A stretch of DNA of 64,000 nucleotides from Smallanthus sonchifolius (GCA_023525975.1 CM042018.1:73229001-73293000); one strand, 5' to 3'; shown: positions 23,422 through 36,100, counted from the stretch's first letter. Notes: generated by a model from the letters alone, not told the origin. Numbers and translations: made by a program.

Positions 23422-23659
23422 TAGGATAGGTTGACAGAAGTTAAGTACGCAGGCTTTAGTGCAAATATGCAGATTGTAACCTAAGTGCTTTTCTCTGTAA
23501 CCTTCAAGTGTTTATAATACAAAGAACGTTTAAAGTGTTTTCTCTTGTCGGTTTACTTTGTTTAGCTAGACTCTCCCCCTAGTCACGGGCATTCTGCACC
23601 CGGTCCGACTAGTAGACCCACTTGCATGTGACGATCCACCACGCCCGAGGGACCTACAG

Positions 23660-26115
23660 TTTGCTGGGTCAGAGGAAGTCAAAGAAAACAGAAGGGACAT
23701 CCTGAAGCAGCAGTACGAAAACTTCGTCTAGAAGGAAGGTGAGTCACTAACCATTTTGTATAACAGGTACACGTACCTGGTGGGAAAACTGCAGTGCTCC
23801 AAAGTAAAGCTAGAGAATGAAGATATTCTCAAAAAGTTTATCAGATCTCTCCCGAGCTGCTGGACACTATATACAGTGTCTATAAGAAGAACATAGAATT
23901 TAAAAACTCTTCAGATGACAAAGCTCTTTGGCATGCTGAAAACATATGAATTAGAAATGATTCAAGCCAAGGAAAGGAGCTCCAATCATCAATCAGCCTC
24001 TACTTCCTCCACCATCTCATATGCGCTTCACTCTGATCACTCCGGTCCTAGTGCAAGCAATTACTATCCCCCCATCGTCACTCATCCTCAAACACCAACT
24101 GCTTCACAGTCCAACTCATCACTACTTTTTCTTGAAGCCCCTCCTCAACAGTCAACCTCTACTGCTTTTGTCTCTGACAGCTCAAGCAGCATGTACTTCA
24201 TAAAAGAGGATCTGGAATGCTTTCATCCAGATGATCTTGAAGAAATGGATATTCAGCACTCATATGCCATGCTTTCCCTCAGAGCAAAAAGGTTCTATTC
24301 TAGAACCGGGAGATCTGTTCCAAGCAACAACTCAAACACCAGAGTGGGGTTAGATAAAAGCAAGATCCGGTGTTACAACTGTAACCAATTGGGTCACTTT
24401 GCAAGGGAGTGCAAGGTGCCAAAAGCCAGTCCGGGTGTTAGCCATCAAAGACAAGGCTACCAAGGTCAGCCCAGGCAACAACAATAGCAGCAGCAACAAG
24501 GAACTCTTCCAACTTAAACTGCAGCTTGTGCAAATGTTGGAACCTCAGACTTTGACTGGAGTTTTCAATATGAAGATGTTCCTACCACCAACCAAGCTCT
24601 TATGGCAGACACTACAGAGATACCACCTCAGGTATTTGAACATCTTTGCTCTCAAGCTTGTATTTATAAAGTTTTAGGTTATACAAAACATAACCAAAAC
24701 CTTATAGATCAAAATGAAGAGTTTCATCAGATGAAATCTGAGTTTAAAAAGGTTGAAAATACGTATAAAGAAAAGATTAACTGTCTTAAGAAAGAGATTT
24801 CATCGTTAAAACACGAACAAACTAATCTTGAAACTCAGATTGATGATCTACTGGTCAAACTAAAAGCTACTAGAGCTGAACTTGCAGAACAGAAAGTTCA
24901 TGTTGAAAAATATGAATTTTCGTCCAAAAAGTTACAAAGACTTTTAGATATTCAAGTCCATGAGAAGGTAAAGACTGGACTTGGGTATAACAATGATCAG
25001 TACAAATCTGTTCCACCTCCTGCTGACTATATTGCCATTCATGAACCAAGATTCAATGTTGCAAATCTTGACACTACAAAAACCAAAATCTTGATCCATC
25101 AACGGATGAACCTTTCGTCGAAGACTGCACTACCTCATCGGAATCTGAGTCAACCTGCTCAGACCATGATGAAACCAGTGCAGCTCCATCAGAAGCTGTT
25201 ATGAATAGAGCTGAAGTTCCTGCTGATATTCCAGCTATTCCAGCCCCTGTCCCATTAAAAAAGATCAAGATTAACTATCCTCCAGATGGAAGAAAGCCAA
25301 ACATTGAAAAGGGAGAGACATCAAGATCCACTGACCCCAAGCCTCAGTCAAAGTCGATCACAAAGAGGAAGGTGTTTGATATATGTCATACGCCTGGAGA
25401 AAAAGTTTCGTATGTTCAAAAGACCCTAGAAGAAGCCACTTTTGAACATAACAAAGCTCATCCATGGAACTTCAAGGATTTGTTCCAAAGAAAGGACTAT
25501 GTCTACCTTTAAAGAGACAAACTAGCCAGATCATGCTTTGTGTGTGGCAGATATAACCACACTGCCAGCACCTGCTTTCATTACCTGGAATACCAAAGAA
25601 ATTCAAAGCAGCATATCATTAAAAAAACTAACAAAAACAAGAAGGTAAGAAGCTACGAGGCCAAAGAAACTAAGTTCATGGAGTCTTTATCTCCCCCAAG
25701 AGTGGAGGTGTCAAGACCTCAACAAACCTGTATCATTTGTGGTGAAACAAACCACTTTGCTGCCAAATGCAGATTTAATCCCTTTAACCAGATTGCAAAC
25801 TGCTCATCTAGATTTACACCATCAGCAGTAAAAAAAAGCTGCTGATCTTGAAAAGTCTGGAAAAACAAAATTAAGCCTTCAGCAGCAAAAATGTCTACTG
25901 CGTATAAAGGGAAATCAAAGGCAAAGCCATCAGCAGCAAGAGTGTCCACTGCTGATAAGGCAAAATCCAAGGCAAATCCTTCAGCAGCCAACAATGCTGC
26001 CACTCCAGCAAAGCCATCAGCAGCAAAATCTACTATTGACAAGCCAGAAACATCGGTAGAAAAATCCGCTGCTGACAATGTGAGGAAAACTAGAAAATCA
26101 CCAACACAGCAATAG
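23660..26115 (+). pseudogene. gag: Copia-B gag, N-terminally cut, with several stops and shifts
   Basis: The frame opens as FAGSEEVKENRRDILKQQYE (gag UBN2-type domain), then meets TAG near 23731 and near 23897. It goes on through KLFGMLKTYELEMIQ to CCHC knuckle 1, CYNCNQLGHFAREC (24371-24412). After a shift, a 24602-25204 segment holds a long coiled coil (FKKVENTYKEKINCLKKEI...). Then come knuckle 2, CFVCGRYNHTASTC (from 25534), and knuckle 3, CIICGETNHFAAKC (from 25730). A Lys/Ser/Ala-rich tail (KPSAA repeats, 25820-26115) is written with TCAGCAGCA units like the non-coding repeats at 29720. Knuckle, coiled coil and late knuckles before protease is a SIRE-type layout. The gag start is missing, cut at the Copia-A LTR. 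Confidence 0.82.
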
Positions 26116-26258
26116 AAAGCCAAACCATCTCCAAGCATTATCATTGGTTCTATTGACTGCAAACATACTGAAAAGAATAAACTAACAACCATCTTTTTCA
26201 AGTCTGCAGTTCCTCCCACTAATTAGATATCTATCATGTGTAGGGACAGCCATGTCAC

Positions 26259-26495
26259 ATGAATAACACCTGGGTGGTAGACAGTGGTTGTTCCAGGCAC
26301 ATGATAGGCAACAGATCCATCCTCTCCAACTTCAGACATTTCAATGGAGGATACGTTGCCTTTGGAAGTGACTCAAAGGGAGGATCCATTATTGGACAAG
26401 GAACTGTGTCCAACGAAAGAATGAGCAATGATAAGGTCAACTATGTCAAAGAATTGGATTTCAATCTCATGAGTGTTTCCCGAGTCTGTGACTAA
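26259..26495 (+). pseudogene. pol: Copia-B aspartic protease segment
   Basis: NNTWVVDSGCSRHMIG carries the DSG active-site triad typical of Ty1/copia proteases, followed by FGSDSKGGSIIGQGTV and NLMSVSRVCD. The frame ends at a TAA after CD, where relatives continue toward the integrase zinc region. It is a broken part of the polyprotein. Confidence 0.85.
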
Positions 26496-26615
26496 AAGCA
26501 TTGGATGCTCTTCACGGATAAAGAATGCTTTATACTATCTCTAGGCTTATCCATACCTCCTCCAGAAAGCATTTTATTAACTGCTCAGAGAAAATAAAAT
26601 CTCTATGTACTGGAC

Positions 26616-28171
26616 ATGAATGAAGTCACTCCATCTGGGAGTGTTTCTTGTTTTCTATCAAAAGCCTCAGTTGATGAATCAGCTCTCTGTCACAGGAGAT
26701 TAAGTCATGTTAATATCAAAACTTTTAACAAACTGGTGAAGGATAATCTTGTCAGAGGGCTTCCTGACAAAGAACTCAAGCTAGAAGACCACTGCATTGC
26801 TTGCTTAAAGGGGAAGCAACACAAGAGTTCTCACAAGCCCAAGACCTTGAATACAAATGACACTCCACTACAACTGTTGCATATGGATCTCTTCGGTCCT
26901 ACAAATGTCATGTCAATGGGCAAGAAGTCATACTGTCTTATGATAACTGATGACTACACCAGATTCTCATGGGTATACTTCTTGAGAACTAAAGATGAAA
27001 CTGCTGAAATTCTCAAATCCTACATTCTTAGGGCAGAGAATCAAAGCAATCGGAAGGTGAAGATTATAAGATGTGATCTGGGCACAGAGTTCCAGAACCA
27101 CACTTTAAACTGTTTTTGTGAAAGCAAGGGGATAGACATACAATACAGTGCTCCAAGAACTCCTCAACAAAATGGAGTTGCTTAAAGGAGAAACAGAACA
27201 CTAATTGAGTCAGCAAGATCTATGTTGGCCGGCTCAAAACTGCCTCTCACATTCTGGGCAGAACCAGTTAGCACAGCCTGCTATGTGCAAAATAGAGTTC
27301 TCATAGTCAAACCCCTCAACAAGACACCTTATGAACTTTGGTTTCAAATAGTTCCCTACATTGGGTTTCTAAAGCCTTTTGGGTGTCCATGCACCATTCT
27401 CATCACACATGGGGTTCTTCCTAAGTTTGGTGCCAAATCTGATGAAGGATACTTTGTGGGCTATTACTCTCAATCAAAGGCCTACAGAGTATTCAATTCA
27501 AGAACAAGAATTGTGGAAGAATCAGCAAATGTAGAATGTAGAGAACACATCATCTGTGAGCAGGGAAAAGGCACAAACTGGCTCTTTGACATAGACTCCT
27601 TCTCCCAAATATTTGAGCCTCTCATCTTCTCAAATATGGAGTCTACCTCTACACAATCACCTGCCTCCACTTCATCCATTGACTATAGACTAAACTTTCC
27701 CAAATCTTTTATCAGACTAAGAAGACCATCCATTGATCCTCCATCAGTTATGGAAGCAATTGAAGCAAGTGAAGCCGGAACAAGACACTCCAATGTAACC
27801 AGCAGCAGCCTTTCTGAAACTGAAAATTTAGATGAAGACTCTTCGGTAAATGTTGTAGATGTTGTTGTTGCTATTGTTGAAAATATTGATGTGGCTGCTG
27901 ATGTTGAAGACTCTTCCACCTTGAATGAAGAGACCCCTGATCAAAATCAAAGCAATCTGGAGCAAGGGATACAACTGGAGGTGGTACTAGCACAGAGGAT
28001 CCACAAAGAACATCCTCATGAAAATATTATTAGCCAAGTCAACCGAGGAGTTCTCACAAGAAGCAAATCTCACGAGGCCAATATATGCTTGTTTTTATGT
28101 TTCCTATCTCAAGTGGAACCCAAGAAGATAGATGAAGCACTCAAACACAACAGTTGGATTGAGGCAACGTA
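26616..28171 (+). pseudogene. pol: Copia-B integrase, catalytic Glu codon mutated to stop
   Basis: The GAG-pre-integrase zinc region (CHRRLSHVN...CIACLKGKQ) precedes the catalytic core. The first Asp is in LLHMDLFGP and the second in IIRCDLGTEF. The stretch NGVA-stop-RRNRTLIESARS has TAA at 27183-27185 exactly where copia integrases have the third catalytic residue (GVAERKNRTL, codon GAA). The frame continues after the stop through FWAEPVSTACYVQNR and FGCPCTIL to a Ser/Glu-rich linker, ending near 28171 with TAG. The enzyme would be inactive even if the stop were read through as another residue. Confidence 0.9.
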
Positions 28172-28172
28172 G

Positions 28173-29642
28173 GAAGAATTGCTACAATTCAAGAGGCAGG
28201 ATATCTAGAAACTTGTTGATCTTCCACCAGGTAAATATGCTATTGGAACACGATGGGTTTTCAGGAACAAGCAAGACGAGAGAGGTATTGTAGTCAAGAA
28301 CAAAGCCAGACTTGTAGCTCAAGGCTACACTCAGAAAGAAGGAATTGACTATGATGAAGTCTTTGCTCCTGTTGCCAGGCTGGAGGCCATCAGAATCTTC
28401 CTGGCATATGCTGCATCCAAGAATTTCACTGTCTATCAAATGGACGTAAAAAGTGCCTTTCTGTATGGGAAGATTGGTGAGGAAGTATACGTCAAACAAC
28501 CTCCATGCTTTATAGATCCTGCACATCCTAAACAAGTGTTTAAACTAGACAAAGCTCTGTACGGCCTACATCAAGCACCAAGAGCCTGGTATGAAACCTT
28601 GTCAGGATATCTACTAAGCAACAACTTCAGAAGAGGAGCCATTGACCAGACCTTGTTTATCAAAGATAAAGGAGGAGAAATCTTACTAGTTCAAATTTAT
28701 GTTGATGATATCATCTTTGGATCAACAAGGAAACAGATGTGCAAATACTTTGAGATTCTGATGCACTCAAAGTTTGAAATGAGTTCAACGGGTGAACTAA
28801 ATTTCTTTTTGGGTCTACAAGTCAAACAGGTCCCAAATGGAATCTTCATTAGCCAATCCAAATACGTAAAGAGCATTTTGGAAAGATTCAAAATGGCTGA
28901 CTGCTCTGCTGCAAGAACCCCTATGCAAGTGCATCATCAGCTGACTCCAGACAAAGATGGCCAAGACACTGATCAACATCAGTACCGTGGAATGATAGGG
29001 TCTCTCATGTATCTCAATGCCTCAATGCCAGATATCATGTTTGCAGTATGTCTCTGTGCAAGATTTCAAGCAGCTCCAAAGATTTCACATCTTCAAGCCG
29101 TCAAGAGAATCTTTAGATACCTAAAGAGAGCCTCAAGACTTGGGCTATGGTACTCTAAAAATGACAAGTTTAATCTGTATGCATACACTGACGGTGACTA
29201 TGGGGGATGCAACTTGGACAAAAAGTCCACTTCAGGGGGATATCAGTTTCTGGGAGGGAGACTGATTTCATGGCAGTGCAAGAAGCAAACATGTGTTTCA
29301 ACTTCTACAGCTGAAGCAGAATACATTGCAGCTTCAAGTTGCTGTGCACAAGTCATCTGGATACAAAATCAAATGATGGATTACGGGATGACTTTCATGG
29401 CAACTCCAATTCACATTGACAACATGAGTGCTATATCAATCACAAACAATCCGGTGCAGCACTCCAAGACAAAGCACATTGACATCAGGTATCATTTCAT
29501 AAGAGATCAAGCTGAGAAAAAGAGGATTATTTTAACCAAAGTTCATACGAATGAGCAATATGCTGATTTGTTTACAAAACCTTTTGATGAAGCTAGATTT
29601 AGATATTTAGTTGAATCCATTGGTATGATGAACTTTGATTAA
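28173..29642 (+). CDS. pol: Copia-B reverse transcriptase and RNase H (degraded polyprotein end)
   Basis: After a TAG near 28206 the frame is open to the TAA at 29642. RT begins near YAIGTRWVFRNKQDERG, with VKNKARLVAQGYTQ, MDVKSAFLYGKI and the catalytic YVDDIIFG (28698-28721). RNase H has LYAYTDGDYGG, KSTSGGYQFLGG and STSTAEAEYIAAS. The tail reads LFTKPFDEARFRYLVESIGMMNFD. Length and order match SIRE/Maximus-type copia polyproteins. One oddity is TDGD where the usual motif is TDSD; the catalytic Asp is kept. The domain looks intact, but upstream stops prevent it being made as part of a polyprotein. Confidence 0.93.
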
Positions 29643-30283
29643 AATCTATCTCTAAAATTCTATTTTAAAATGTGTTTTGTCTTTTGTTGTAAATAAAAGT
29701 TATAAGTCAGTAGCATTTTTGTCCTTCAGCTGCTGACAGGTTTAATCTTCAGCAGCAAAAGATTTGCAACTGACTGCTTTAAGTTATCAGCAGGAACAGG
29801 TTTCCTGCGGATAACTTTAAGACTGTCAGCAACAACATCCTTACTGCGGATTATTAAATCCATCAGCAGCAGATGAGTTTGCTGCTGACAGACTTAACCT
29901 TCCGCAGCAACCAAGTTTGCAGTGGACAGGCTTATTCATCCACAGCAATCAAGTTTGTTGCTGATGGGTAAATTTAAGTCCAAATTAACTTTTACCCGCT
30001 CTAAAAATTAACGTCAGTCTTTACCATGATTGCCTCGGTGTATTTCAGCTGTAACAGTAAAAGGTGAATGAGGTTGTACTGTACAAGTCATTTTGCTTTT
30101 TCCCTCCTCTGCCGTTATAAGAACAAATCAAATTTCCTTACCACCTCTTCACCTTCAATTTCACCTTAAACCCACATCACTTTCTCTCAAATCCCCACCA
30201 CATTCAAAACCCTTCATCCTTAAAACATTCAAAGCCTTCCATATTCTTAAACCTTCAAACCTTCCCTCCAAAATCAAACAACA
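29643..30283 (+). other. Copia-B spacer between pol and downstream ORF
   Basis: Non-coding, 640 bp. It contains TCAGCAG/CTGCTGA repeats (29720-29965), then TTATAA at 30115-30120 and a C/A-rich leader (ACCTTCAAACCTTCC repeats) running to ACAACAATGG, a good plant start context. This looks like a promoter plus leader for the downstream ORF. Confidence 0.5.
29720..29965. repeat. TCAGCAG / CTGCTGA dyad cluster (Copia-B spacer)
   Basis: About ten TCAGCAG, CTGCTGA and CCGCAGCA cores in both orientations at 20-35 bp spacing. One pairing is TTATCAGCAGG...CCTGCGGATAA. The same cores recur in the Copia-B 3' LTR and in the gag tail. Confidence 0.75.
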
Positions 30284-30685
30284 ATGGCAGACATCAATAA
30301 CGCTGACGATAAGTTCTCCCCGTACCATAACCTTACAGCATACCTAACCAAGAGAAAGAAATCCGAAGGATTCAATGATATGATCGACTTCCTATGTCGA
30401 TCAAAGATCCATTTTGCCCTCACAAGCAACCCTACCATATATCCCTCATATGGAGGATTTCTGGAATACCGCCGTCTACTCTACCGAACAGGGGATTCCC
30501 CAAATTAAAGCCAAGGTAGACGACAAGGACATACCCATCTCGGAAGCCACACTCCGAAAACATCTTAAGCTTCAAGATGAGGGAGCAGCCATCTCATACT
30601 CAAAGGACGAGTACATGAGGACCTTTTATCCATAGGGTACACTGGAAATCAAAATGAGTATACGATAGAGAAGGCGCTAATGGGC
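30284..30685 (+). pseudogene. Copia-B downstream ORF, N-terminal piece, split by Gypsy-2
   Basis: Starts MADINNADDKF in a strong context. A shift near 30445 breaks PTIYPS from YMEDFWNTAVYS; a stop (TAG near 30634) follows TFYP. The frame ...EKALMG meets Gypsy-2 at 30686 and resumes after its TSD (TGGGC) as PPWKYLYHTLLQCIS. The IDFLCRSKIHFAL...FWNTA and ISEATLRKHLKLQDE segments match VDFLNRSRISYAI...FWETA and LSEDTIRRVLQFRD of Copia-A, so the two elements share this protein. Function unknown. Confidence 0.75.
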
Positions 30686-30916
30686 TGTCACACCCTGACC
30701 GATGGCGGAATCATCGGGGCGGGACATGTAAGACTGTTCATAGCAGATGGTTGACTAGATTGAAATATATTATAGTCAAATTTCCATTACAAATAATCCA
30801 AGTACAAACCAAATTCAAACAAAGAAACATAAAATAACTCATAGAATTCTTGATTTAAATTGCTAAGTCCAAATCCTATATTGAGCACGTCTTGAATCAT
30901 TCTCACATATTAGGGC

Positions 30917-31367
30917 CTGAAACATGAATAAAATAAAGTCAACTAAAAAGTTGGTGAGTATAACACAGTTGTATATAGATAGCATATAGTTGAAAACAAA
31001 TCCTTTACATATCATGATAAATAAGGCATTTATGTGGAGCAGCTATTGTGTAACCATGTACAATCAAACCTTATAACTAGCATGCAAAAATTGTGTTGTC
31101 GGTTTCAATAACCGCGCACCTGGGTGGGTTTGTCAGACTCAATAGATCTATCATTGAAAACCGTCGGCTTGTATAGGTAATGATTGCACATAATCGCATA
31201 CAAAGGTTAGCACACCTAGCACTCGGGCATAAAGCTCAAATTGCACACATGAAAGTAATTAGGATTTGTACTTTGTGTTGTTTGTGTAAATGTAATGTGT
31301 AATTTGAATAATATTCATGTTCCACCCCAAAAGTGTAAAAGAGTAAAAGGGGCTATGAAATACTCAC
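30917..31367 (-). other. Putative leader intron in Gypsy-2 3' LTR
   Basis: On the minus strand: donor ATCAA|GTGAGT (31367), then ATAGCCCC...TTTTGGGG, then CTCACCAAC...TTGAC and acceptor CATGTTTCAG (30917). Length 451 nt. The 5' LTR has the same signals at 48873 and 39634, with Gypsy-3 between them. Confidence 0.58.
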
Positions 31368-31920
31368 TTGATAGGGAGGTGTAGCGAACAAGGATAATAG
31401 ATAGAAAAATAAAGATCCTCGAGTGCACAAATTAACCTAAAGAGTAATGTATGTTGCATCAAATAGTGTGCACAACAGTGTAAGTTAAATGATGGTTTGG
31501 ACTTGAGTAAAATGTTATTGATTTGAACTTGGATGTGTTGAATAAAATATAAAGTTTAAAATGAATATTATCAAAACATTTTGATGAAGGTTTGAGTTTG
31601 AATAAACAATTAAGTAAGGTATGAAATTATTGCTTATGAAAATAAATAAATAATTGATTTTGTTTAAACATGAATTAAATAAATAGTCATTATCTTATTC
31701 ATTTATAAAAATTTGTAACTTAGACGTTTAAAATATCATTTATGTGTAAGCTTTTACAATAAATATAAATTTAATTTTTATAACTTTAAATAAATAAAAT
31801 TTATGCCAAGATTAAACTTTTAATCCTTTCAAATACAGAAAACATATTTTTATAAAATTTGAAACATTTATTGATTGAAAAATATAAAATTATAATTCTG
31901 TTAAAATTTCTGAGTCACAC

Positions 31921-32200
31921 ACGACCGTGCCTCGGAAGGGCACGATCGTGCTCAAGCCACGGGCGCGACCGCGCTAGTCGGGGCGCGACCGGGTTGATCA
32001 ACAGAGGGCACAAACTAGACAAGTCAACAGACACGACCGTGCCTTGGATCGGCACGGTCGTGTCTATGATTTTTAGACACAACAGAGGCTAGCCCAAAGG
32101 GCATGACTAGGTCTGGACAGGAGGACACGACCGCGCTGCTAGTCGGCACAACCGCGCTACATGAGGCACGGCCGCGATAGATGATTAGCGCGACCGTGTC
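31921..32200. repeat. GCACGACCGTGC dyad array (Gypsy-2 3' LTR)
   Basis: About ten copies of the 12-mer and variants, the reverse complement of the Gypsy-1 motif, as expected for the opposite orientation. The counterpart in the 5' LTR is at about 49426-49707. Confidence 0.85.
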
Positions 32201-32804
32201 TCTTCCAAATCAGACACGAATTGAGCAAATCTTGAATTTATAGCGTTGGAATTGATAGGGCTTTTGATTACGGAGTTGTTACGAGTCTATTTATATAAAT
32301 TAATCGTATGTAAATCGTGTTTAAGAGTAGAATCGATTAAATCATTTTTATTAAAACGATAGTTTCGGTTTTGGATGATTTCTGTAAGGGAAGCCCAGAT
32401 TAACATGGGGCTTTCGATCTAAATACTAAAACGGATAATAACAAGTGATCAATTACCCGAAAGAGTAGGGAATCGATGGAGGTCAGTAGAAGGAAGTTCC
32501 GGCGATGTCAAGATTGGCTTCCGGCGACTTCTGCTGCGATTCCGGCTGATTCAACCCCTTCAGAACCTTAGAGATGATCGGAGGATCGAGTTCCTTGATT
32601 ATTAGGTAGCAATTGTATCGAAAATAGAGATTTGAGGCTTGGGAGATAATTTGGACGGTTTCTTTTGAGAGTAATTTGTATTTTGGAAATGATAATGGTA
32701 ATTGACGGAGATATTTTCCTTAATAACAAAACTAAAACGTAAATCGGATTTGAATTCGAACGATCTAGCGTTTTGAAACTGCATTTACGTTTCGACTGTT
32801 ACGC

Positions 32805-32910
32805 AGGCGCGACCGTGCTTAGGCACTGGGCGCGATCGTTCCAGGACCAGTCGCGCGATCGTGCCGAGGCACTTGGCGCGACCGTGCCAGGACGAAGCAC
32901 GACCGTGCTA
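32805..32910. repeat. Second dyad block (Gypsy-2 3' LTR)
   Basis: Five GCGCGACCGTGC-type copies in about 105 bp near the LTR start (U3). Counterpart at about 50310-50415. Confidence 0.85.
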
Positions 32911-33183
32911 ATTAGGGTTTCTTGATAAATTTTCAACTTTAGTTCTTGACTTTTCAGGTTTGATTAGTTTTAAATAAATAGTTACTTGTATATCGTTTAA
33001 GTGTATATAATCGAGCAAAACTTGTAAATTTGTATCGAATCATTGCATTTAGTTTATGGCGAGAAAAATATTAAGACAGTGCACGAGTATTGAGTTCGAA
33101 ATACATTACATTGAATTGAAATATGAATACTAAAATCAGAAATCTTACAGTCTCCCCATGTTGAGAGAATTTCGTCCCGAAAT

Positions 33184-36100
33184 TTAGTTTGAGGAAGCGA
33201 TGGTATCGGTAAAAAGATGAGGGTACTTGAGCTTCATTTGGTCTTCTCGTTCCCAAGTGAACTCAGGATCACGCTTAGATTCCCAACGAACTTTGACAAT
33301 AGGAATGCGACTTCGCTTGAGCTGTTTGACTTCACGATCCATAATTTCCACCGGCTTCTCAACGAAGTGCATCGTTTCGTCAATGCGCACGTCGTCAAGC
33401 GGTATATGGAGATTTTCATCAGCGAGACACTTCTTCAGATTAGATATATGAAATGTAGGATGTACCTTGCCAAGAGATGGAGGTAACTCGAGTTTGTAAG
33501 CCACTTTCCCAATCCTTTCAAGGATTTTGAATGGACCAACATAACGAGGTGCTAACTTGCCTTTCTTTCCAAAACGGATCACGCCCTTCCATTGAGACAC
33601 CTTAAGAAGAACAAGATCGCCGACTTGGAATTCCAAGGGTTTTCGACGTTTGTCGGCATAACTCTTTTGCCGACTCCTCGCTACTCGAATATTGTCACGG
33701 ATTTGAATAATCTTGTCGGATGTTTCTTGAATTAACTCGGGACCAGTGATTTGTGCTTCACCAATCTCGTTCCAACAGATAGGAGAACAACACTTGCGAC
33801 CATAGAGAGCTTCGAATGGAGCCATGTTGATACTTGTGTGGTAGCTATTATTGTAAGAGAACTCAATGAGGGATAAATGTGAATCCCAATTGCCACCAAA
33901 ATCGATTACACAAGCTCTAAGCATGTCTTCAAGAGTTTGGATTGTTCGCTCGGTTTGACCATCAGTTTGCGGATGGTAAGCCGTGCTCAAATCCAATCGA
34001 GTACCAAGAGCCTTTTGGAGAGATTGCCAAAATCGAGAGGTGAACCGAGCGTCTCTATCGGATATTATGTTCAATGGAACACCATGACGGCTCACAACTT
34101 CATCAATGTAAATTCGGGCTAGTTTCTCCACTTTGAAGTCTTCACGGATAGGCAAGAAATGAGCGGATTTAGTGAGACGATCAATGATCACCCAAATACT
34201 ATCATATCCACTCGAGGTGCGAGGGAGCTTGGTAATGAAATCCATAGTTATATTCTCCCATTTCCACACGGGAATTTCTGGTTGTTCGAGTAAACCAGAT
34301 GGACGTTGATGTTCGGCTTTGACTTTGGAACAAGTTAAGCATTTGGCCACATAAAGAGCAATGTCTTTCTTCATACCGGGCCACCAATAAAGTTGGCGAA
34401 GATCTTGGTACATTTTATCCGCACCACGATGAATAGAGATGTACATTGCCAAGAGATGGAGGTAACTCGAGTTTGTAAGCCACTTTCCCAATCCTTTCAA
34501 GGATTTTGAATGGACCAACATAACGAGGTGCTAACTTGCCTTTCTTTCCAAAACGGATCACGCCCTTCCATAGAGACACCTTAAGAAGAACAAGATCGCC
34601 GACTTGGAATTCCAAGGGTTTTCGACGTTTGTCGGCATAACTCTTTTGCCGACTCCTCGCTACTCGAATATTGTCACGGATTTGAATAATCTTGTCGGAT
34701 GTTTCTTGAATTAACTCGGGACCAGTGATTTGTGCTTCACCAATCTCGTTCCAACAGATAGGAGAACGACACTTGCGACCATAGAGAGCTTCGAATGGAG
34801 CCATGTTGATACTTGTGTGGTAGCTATTATTGTAAGAGAATTCAATGAGGGATAAATGTGAATCCCAATTGCCACCAAAATCGATTACACAAGCTCTAAG
34901 CATGTCTTCAAGAGTTTGGATTGTTCGCTCGGTTTGACCATCAGTTTGCGGATGGTAAGCCGTGCTCAAATCCAATCGAGTACCAAGAGCCTTTTGGAGA
35001 GATTGCCAAAATCGAGAGGTGAACCGAGCGTCTCTATCGGATATTATGTTCAATGGAACACCATGACGACTCACAACTTCATCAATGTAAATTCGGGCTA
35101 GTTTCTCCACTTTGAAGTCTTCACGGATAGGCAAGAAATGAGCGGATTTAGTGAGACGATCAATGATCACCCAAATACTATCATATCCACTCGAGGTGCG
35201 AGGGAGCTTGGTAATGAAATCCATAGTTATATTCTCCCATTTCCACACGGTAATTTCTGGTTGTTCGAGTAAACCAGATGGACGTTGATGTTCGGCTTTG
35301 ACTTTGGAACAAGTTAAGCATTTGGCCACATAAAGAGCAATGTCTTTCTTCATACCGGGCCACCAATAAAGTTGGCGAAGATCTTGGTACATTTTATCCG
35401 CACCACGATGAATAGAATAACGAGTCTTATGAGCCTCGTTCATGAGAAATGTACGGAGATCATCGTGATCGGGAACCCAAATACGGTTCAAGTAATATAG
35501 TAAGCCATTGGGTTTTGATTCAAGAAGGAGTTCAACACCACATGACATTTCTTCGTACATGTTACCCTCGGTTACCGAGACGTGTTGAGCTTCTAAGATA
35601 CGGGTTTGAATATCGGTTTGAATACGGGCACAATGAAGCATAACATGGTCCTTTTGACTCAAAGCATCGGCTACAACATTCGCTTTGCCGGGATGGTAAC
35701 GAATCTCGCAGTCGTAGTCGTTAAGGAGTTCGACCCAACGTCGTTGCCTCATATTGAGTTCTTTTTGGTTGAATATATGTTGAAGACTTTTGTGGTCGGT
35801 GAACACCACACATTTCGTGCCATATAGGTAATGTCTCCAAATCTTTAATGCGAATACGACCGCACCCAACTCGTGATCGTGCGTCGTATAATTCTTCTCA
35901 TGAACTTTGAGTTGCCTTGATGCATAAGCGATTACTTTGCCTCGTTGCATGAGAACACAACCAAGACCTTGGTTAGAAGCATCACAATAGACAACTAAAT
36001 CATCATTTCCATCGGGGAGAGTCAATATGGGAGCATTGCACAGCTTTTGCTTGAGGGTTTGGAAAGCTTCTTCTTGTTTCGGTCCCCATTCATAAGTCTT

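Larger units (their letters stand above)
23128..23641 (+). repeat. Copia-A 3' LTR (right boundary approximate)
   Basis: A purine tract (ACGGGGAGTT) precedes TGTTGAAGCAC at 23128, matching AGGGGGTT before TGTAGAACC in Copia-B. The LTR holds the dyad cluster and a TATA-like box, and probably ends near ACGATCCACCA (23641), since the Copia-B LTR ends ACGATCCTACA. The right end could be up to 18 bp later, where the Copia-B gag frame begins. The partner 5' LTR is outside the window. Confidence 0.6.
30686..33149 (-). repeat. Gypsy-2 3' LTR
   Basis: On the + strand it starts TGTCACACCC and ends ATCTTACA, then the purine-tract complement (TCTCCCC). It contains the putative intron (30917-31367) and two dyad blocks. 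Confidence 0.94.
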
